Assembly (NCBI RefSeq): GCF_008831285.2
Contig: NC_045141.1
Coordinates: 18,472,848-18,536,847, forward strand
Origin: Nymphaea colorata
Lineage: Eukaryota; Streptophyta; Magnoliopsida; Nymphaeales; Nymphaeaceae
Direction of reading: 5' to 3'
DNA length: 64,000 nt
Shown: positions 58,700 to 64,000 of the stretch, piece by piece
Numbering within the stretch: the stretch's first letter is position 1
Layout of the letters: each line of letters starts with the position of its first letter
Made by a program: the position numbers and the translations under genes
The notes under the pieces: generated by a model
Database searches by the model: none
What the model was told of the DNA's origin: nothing
The model's input: the letters and a program-made list of their open reading frames with translations, nothing else

Positions 58700-60790
58700 T
58701 GCCGCTGATTTTGCTTTCTCTAAGATTTCACTGTGTCTGCCTTTGCATCTCGGTGGCGGTTGTTTTTTCAGGTATCTGTTATTGGGCATGAAGAGAATGG
58801 CCATTGCCTCTTGATTGCATCTGATACTAGAATAATAGGTTCTATGAATTGTTTGAGTCGTATGCAGCCTGCAGGCACCAAAATGTCATGGCTGTCCAGC
58901 GCAAAAGTTTATCCTGCTGCATTGCCAGCCATCTAAGCCAGATCCGGTGAAAAGGTCGGCGCTTTTGGTTAAAGGTTACTCTTTGCGTAATAGAGATTCA
59001 ACGGTCATTTCGTCAGCATCTTTGAACTTTTTCAATGCAAATTATGGTCACAAATTCCAATCTTGGTAAATTCTTGTGATATTTAAACTTCGATTTTTTG
59101 CTGGAAAAAAGTCTTAGAAAATTGTAGGTGACTGTCGTATATAAAATACCTGAACATGGGATGAGAAATACCAGTAACTTGAAGAAAAAGGAAAACAAAT
59201 ATTTTCTTTTGTAAGGGCGGGGACAGGGAAGAAGCTGCTTTTATCAGACTAACAATTTTGAAAAACAAAATAATAGTATTTTCATAAGAAACTCATTTCT
59301 TCTTTTAATTTCTCGGATAAAGTCAGCTTAAGTTGAGCAGACAGCTGATTCTTCAACATTAGCCGGGAGGTAGTATCAGGTTCGCGTCTATAAGCAGTTA
59401 AACTTTGGGTTGGATTTGTCTTATATAGTGGAAGTATTTTAGCAATAAGATTTTCTAGTACATCTTCTAATGTCTGTAATCTCTCTCTCTCTCTCTCTCT
59501 CTCTTTGTGCTCTCGTTTTACTCTCTGTATGTCTGTGTGTGTGTGTGTGCACGCATTCGTGGTTTGTGAGGTAATCTTACAATCAGATTCTATTGTAGGT
59601 GGGGCTTGCAATTAGCTCATTTCTTCAAGATGGGTAGCTGAAAATCCTGGGTTTGTGCGTGGTTATCTTACTCTGGTGTCAAAATAGTTGTCTCTTGATT
59701 AGCTTTGATGCATAAGTGTATAGATTTGAAAGGTTGAGGTTTGAAACTTGATTGAGTTGGCTTGTGAGATCTGAAAAACGGAGTTGATTTTTTGCTTAAA
59801 AGAAAAGAGAGAGAATCAGTATCTCAATATGTCCCCAAAAATCAAACGCCCTTTTTCTGTGAATTTTCATAAGGAACTTGGATTTATTGATGATCACACT
59901 GTATTTAAACAGTTTGTTTTTTAAATATTTGAGAAAGGAAAAAATATTCGGGCCATATATTATAATTGAGTAACCAAAGCCTGTGGCATCATCTGTCTTG
60001 CTTCTTTTCAAAAACATATATACATACACACAAAGGAATGACAAACCACCGTTTTGAAACTAAAAATGTTTGGTAGCCCAGAACACCGCGTTCCAGAGTG
60101 CTGAAGCTCTCTCCTAGTGTGTCTGTTTTCATGCTCATTGAAACACAGGAGCAAAAAACTACAGTTGGAAAACCCATGACTCGGATCTGCAAATGATCGG
60201 GTCACTGGTCGTTTAACTCGTCAACTGAATTATAATGTAGATCACTGCAGCTGAATCTGGCAAGCCGGGCGGAGCTGCGCCAACCTTGACTCGTGGCGGG
60301 ATTTTTTGGCGATCTAAGCTGTCTAACATCTCAGATCCATGGATTTAAGGTCCAAACTTTAAGTCTTAGGTTTCAAAGAAGCAGATCCATACTGCCGCTT
60401 GCTGCTGAAAGCACCGACTTGAGATCGGATCCGAAGGGAAACAAGCATGCCAAAAGAGAGATCTGATTGCAAATATGCCTTTGATTGATGAGGAAAATTT
60501 AGTTCCTCGCATCTGAAAGTTGAGCAAATAAACTAATTTCAGGATCGTTTAGCCGAACAAATAGTTTGACCAAGACTTGTGTTAAAAAATGATAACTGGT
60601 CACCACGCCGTTCATGTCATCTACAACCCATGGGGAGCAGTTTTTTTTTTTCTTTCTTTCTTTTTAATGAAGGATGCGAAAACACTATTATATTCATTAA
60701 CCGAGATATTAAATTGGCAGTATATAAAAAAATGTATGTTCACATGAGCACAGCCTTCGTGGAAATGCGTGGTCACGTGGATTTTAGAAT
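58700..60790. other. Spacer between BYPASS1-like gene and tRNA
   Basis: A frame after a TTTTTTCAG acceptor at 58771 reads VSVIGHEENGHCLLIASDTR and on to a stop at 58936. It could be an alternative 3' exon but has no partner. The rest holds (CT)n and (GT)n runs at about 59479-59548 and a GATC-word repeat at 60335-60470. Confidence 0.4.
60335..60470. repeat. GATC-word repeat copy
   Basis: CTCAGATCCATGGATTTAAG, AAGCAGATCCATACTG and GAGATCGGATCCGAAGG place this with the repeats at 19.5, 26.1 and 37.2 kb. Ends are not resolved. Confidence 0.35.
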
Positions 60791-60824
60791 AAAGTATATA
60801 CAGCTGCCGACAACACCAACTAAA

Positions 60825-60906
60825 GTCGCTTTGGCCGAGTGGTTAAGGCGTGTGCCTGCTAAGTACATGGGGTTTCCCCGCGAGAGTTCGAATCTCTCAG
60901 GCGACG
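60825..60906 (+). tRNA. tRNA-Ser (GCT anticodon)
   Basis: All parts are present. The acceptor stem GTCGCTT pairs with AGGCGAC, with discriminator G. The A box is TGGCCGAGTGG, and the anticodon stem TGTGC pairs with GTACA around loop CTGCTAA (anticodon GCT at 60858-60860). A long variable arm typical of tRNA-Ser follows, then the B box GAGTTCGAATCTC. There is no intron. It decodes AGC and AGU. Upstream CAA words (60811-60819), typical of plant tRNA genes, precede it, and a T5 stretch follows. Confidence 0.97.
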
Positions 60907-60913
60907 ATCCTTC

Positions 60914-60918
60914 TTTTT
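60914..60918 (+). terminator. RNA polymerase III terminator of the tRNA gene
   Basis: Five T residues lie eight bases after the tRNA 3' end, a sufficient Pol III stop signal. Confidence 0.75.
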
Positions 60919-61631
60919 CTATTTTCCTTCCGTTCTGTCATATTTCTGGTTTTGAAGTACGTTTCTTCCGTTGCTGGAAGCGCGCATTTCCTTTTCTTTT
61001 TTTTTTTTTCTTTTCTTCTTTTGACAGGCAAAGAATTTCCTTTCTTTTTTTTTTCTTTTTCTCTTTGACAGTTGGCAAAGAATCTTAACTAGGGCTTGTT
61101 CACCTAGTTTTCACATTAACCGGAAAAGCAAATTACAAGAGAAAATGGTCTCGGTGGGCAGGGTTTGACCCACTAAGTTTGAAGCCCCCACTCAACCCTT
61201 TATCCTCTAAGATATAGGACTTGGATCGATGCCTTCTGCATTGTGCGACGTACGTGTAGAAGCTCCACTCTAAAATCAGTTGAGACTTGGTGAAAGCTCA
61301 CATGCAAGACTATCCTTAAAATCTCAAGGGCTTTAAAGTTGCCTTTGCAGATCCATTCAATTTATCTAGTGATATCGGACTCTTTAACTGAACTTTCTTG
61401 ATGTAAGAAGTGGTTGTTTTTCTTTTTAATTCACAAATTATAGCACTTTATTACTGGCAAATTCTATGAACTCTATCAAATTCAACCATGTAGATCTTGA
61501 TGGGAAAATGCCATGAACCCATGCATACATGTCAAAATTCTGGTGTATAGATGGTTGTTTCCTTATAACCCAAGAATGAAGATCGCATCAACACTGGTAA
61601 ATTTAACTAATAATCAATGAAAAACATAAAG

Positions 61632-61830
61632 GTCTCTAAGGGCATAGCATAATTGGTCGAGCCGACTGGTGCATAGATGGCAGTGTCGTCGATTTGATTC
61701 CCCGAAAATGTTACTCCACTCTAGCAAACATTGGTGCTGCAGTCACCTAGGTTCCAAAGTAGGCTATAAACCCTGGAGGTAGGGGGAACTTCAACTTCTC
61801 GGGTTGCTCCCCCAATTAAAAATTCAGAAA
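61632..61830 (+). mobile_element. tRNA-derived SINE-like element
   Basis: TAGCATAATTGGTCGAGC (A-box-like, 61645-61662) is followed by GATTTGATTCCCC (B-box-like, 61691-61703). A non-tRNA body ends near CTCCCCCAATTAAAAATTC. Box spacing and length fit plant SINEs. Target duplications are unclear. Confidence 0.5.
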
Positions 61831-61914
61831 GTCTAGAAACACTTGTCCATAAGCTTGTAGATGAGACATCCATTAAATTTCAATCGTCTTGCATTCAGTG
61901 ATACCTAACCAGCA

Positions 61915-62165
61915 GGGATAGGTAAATGAATCCCATCCTGAGAATCTAGCACCAGGATTTGGACTGAAGTCTCACTAGACCCGCTTGTGGAGAAATCTAA
62001 ATTTTGTGAAGGTTTTGCACTGATCCATTACATAATATTGCCAAGTTGAGAAAAACAAGCAAAGACTAAACATGCTGACCGGTTTATGCCGAAAAAGGCA
62101 CCCTGAGTATTGAACTCTTGACCTCTTTCAACTCAACACTCTTGCGCTACACCCTTGGTGGTCAA
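61915..62165 (-). mobile_element. tRNA-derived SINE-like element, minus strand
   Basis: On the minus strand GACCACCAAGGGTGTAGCGC (62164-62145, A-box-like TAGCGCAAGAG) is followed by AAGAGTTCAATACTC (B-box-like). The body then reads ACAAGCGGGTCTAGTGAGAC and ends near 61915. It points away from the plus-strand copy just upstream. The 3' boundary is approximate. Confidence 0.5.
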
Positions 62166-62305
62166 AGACTATTTAATCCTCGATCACATTGTGTCTACTA
62201 TGCCATTGAAACTCCTTTTAGTTTTTGTATGATGCAATGCATTACAATAAATGCTTTGGTGACTAGTAAGTATTTTCTATCATTGTGGTACTGAAATGCA
62301 ATGTC

Positions 62306-63001
62306 ATCTGTATCGTACGATACGGACGCGTATCGTACGATACATATCGTATAGGTCAAAAAAACCTATACGATACGTGTTTGAAACACGATACGCGTCT
62401 GTATCATATGCGTATCGCCCGTATCGTACGATACGGGCGATACACCCCCGTATCGTACGATACGGGAGAAAACACATATTTCTTTATTTTTTAAAAGTTT
62501 AAACACTCATCCCCCTCTCTCTTCTTGTATTTAAAGACTCCAATAGACGTAGGAGGGAGAGATTTTGCCCATTTTCATCAAAAATAACCAAGGATTCATC
62601 AATTTAGAAGATATTATCGTTGAATCAGGAAAGATGATAACTATATGTTTTGAACTTATAAAATTGTGATGTAATCTAAGTCCTAAAACTCCAAGTGATG
62701 GATGCTTATATGTTATTCTTGAAAGTTTGATACTTTGATTTCTTATTTTTGAATGTGTCGTTGATACACATGAATGTTCCTCATGTATGATGATCTTTTT
62801 TATATTTGAATACATTTTTCTTAATTTCTGATTTTTTGTTCATTTTTTTCAGATTTTTAATTATTTTCTCTATTTTTTATGATTTTTAAATATTTTTTAA
62901 AATTAAAAAATTAATTTTATGATACGCTACACTACGTTTGCGATACGTTATGATACGGCGTATAGGTCGGCCCGACCCGACCTATACGCGATATGCTATG
63001 T
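62306..63001. mobile_element. Palindromic GTATCGTACGATAC element around an AT-rich core
   Basis: The left end (62306-62466) holds at least four perfect palindromes of the GTATCGTACGATAC type, plus the longer pair TATCGTATAGGT and ACCTATACGATA around a run of A. The right end (62918-63001) carries ATGATACGCTAC, GTATAGGTCGG and CCGACCTATACGCGATAT. Between them is AT-rich sequence without coding capacity. The same word family at both ends argues for one element of about 0.7 kb. Confidence 0.55.
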
Positions 63002-64000
63002 CTTTTATAACTGCTGAAATGTATGGATTTATGACAATTGCCTTGTGGAGTGGTTTGAGCAATTAGTGCCCCTGAGAGTCCTTTTGGATGAAAATTTCAT
63101 GAATTTGTGCCTTCTTGGGTTTGTACTCCACTTCATTGCAAATACATTGACACAAAGAACAGAACAAGCCTGTAAACTTAACAATACATCTCAATAGCAG
63201 TAGGGATGACAGTAAAATTTCTAGGAAGATAACCTAAATGTTCTCCATCAGCCTGAACATAGATACCATCTCCACTTTCTACTTCCTCAATTTCTATAGA
63301 TTGTACCCTGCGAGCAAAAGACAGGAATGGTTGATAATTATGTGTCGGAAAGGACTTGTTTCTGAAAACAACAGCAAGAGTTCAGGTCAAATAGAGCACG
63401 TTAGGCACCCAATTAAACAGATAACATAGATAAATTGAAAGACATGTATACGCACTGCACAAAATATCCATTGCTGACTTTACAGGCTCAAACGTGAATT
63501 CAAGTAATGGAGTTACTAATTTTCTAAGCCAATGGTCAACAACTTCAAAGCTCATAAGTTGGTGCCCTTTTGGTTAATTTCATAAGGGTGTTTAGCTATT
63601 CTGAATCTTATATCTGAGGGTCTAACCTTACACAGGGCCCACCTAAATCCAGGGTTCTTGAAAACTGTGGACTTGAGAATCATGGATTTAAGATCCTGAA
63701 TATGCCCCAAAACCATGAATGTAAAGTCAAAAGATGGGGGAGGGGGAGGATCTGAATTGAGATATATGGATTTTAAGATGCAACAATTACAAATTTATGA
63801 TGTAATCTGTGCATCTAGCTAACAAATCCTTGTTAGAAATCAAAGATCTCTGTGCATCTAGCTAACAAATCCTTGTTAGAAATCAAAGATCTAAAATCAT
63901 GGAGTGTGAGATCTTAGTTATAAGATTTGAAGAAATTAAACACATCCTGATTGAAAGGAAGTGGCCTTTTCTCCAAGTTTTATATCATCTCATCCTTTCT
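63002..64000. other. Right edge of window, repeat-bearing spacer
   Basis: A short ORF at 63238-63429 has no recognisable motif. From 63577 to 63910 the sequence is of the GATC-word type (TTAGCTATTCTGAATC, ATCATGGATTTAAGATCC). A 43-bp exact tandem duplication is listed separately. No gene is seen. Confidence 0.45.
63807..63892. repeat. Exact 43-bp tandem duplication
   Basis: The unit beginning CTGTGCATCTAGCTAACAAA occurs at 63807-63849 and 63850-63892 without a difference, so it is recent (or an assembly artefact). Confidence 0.95.

Noticed and set aside
61140-61210. Minus-strand GGGTCAAACCC as a tRNA B-box
   Set aside because: There is no matching A-box at proper spacing and no tRNA fold.
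62285-62502. Tyr/Arg-rich ORFs in two frames
   Set aside because: They are readings of the GTATCGTACGATAC palindromes.

Overview
The window is nuclear DNA of a flowering plant. The evidence is spliced genes with GT-AG introns that match plant-only families (BYPASS1-like, RHD4-type SAC phosphatase), plant-type 492-residue catalases, and long AT-rich spacers packed with MITEs, SINE-like elements and microsatellites. The clade cannot be fixed from sequence alone.

Layout. (1) 1.39-3.03 kb, plus: a two-exon seipin (ER lipid-droplet assembly protein). (2) 4.14-18.19 kb, minus: a complete 20-exon SAC-domain phosphoinositide phosphatase of the RHD4/SAC7 type, 593 residues. All exon phases close. One intron is AT-AC with U12-type signals and another has a GC donor. 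(3) 18.2-21.2 kb: spacer with repeats. (4) 21.25-27.71 kb, minus: catalase copy A, nine exons, with introns full of MITEs. (5) 27.7-38.8 kb: repeat-rich spacer with one tentative multi-exon plus-strand gene at 35.24-36.42 kb. (6) 38.87-43.50 kb, minus: catalase copy B, eight exons, the more conserved copy. (7) 43.5-55.6 kb: repeat-rich spacer with tentative exons at 46.0 and 48.0-48.7 kb, a possible transcript start near 52.6 kb, SINE and hAT remnants. (8) 56.1-58.4 kb, plus: a BYPASS1-like gene with a 5' UTR intron and an intronless 354-residue CDS. (9) 60.8 kb: an intact tRNA-Ser(GCT) gene. (10) 61.1-64.0 kb: SINE-like elements, a strongly palindromic element and a 43-bp tandem duplication.

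The genes do not form one pathway. Seipin and the SAC phosphatase both act on endomembrane lipids. The two catalases are a same-orientation pair about 11 kb apart that detoxify peroxisomal H2O2. They differ in intron number, base composition, a few normally fixed residues and the C-terminal QKL targeting motif.

No unknown biochemical system stands out. The most notable items are the U12-type AT-AC intron, the GC-AG intron, the divergent catalase copy, an hAT-like MITE family (one copy with a perfect 8-bp target duplication), four elements whose ends are built from repeated short words around an AT-rich core, and two unassigned groups of phase-compatible exons. All calls come from reading the sequence; no database search was run.
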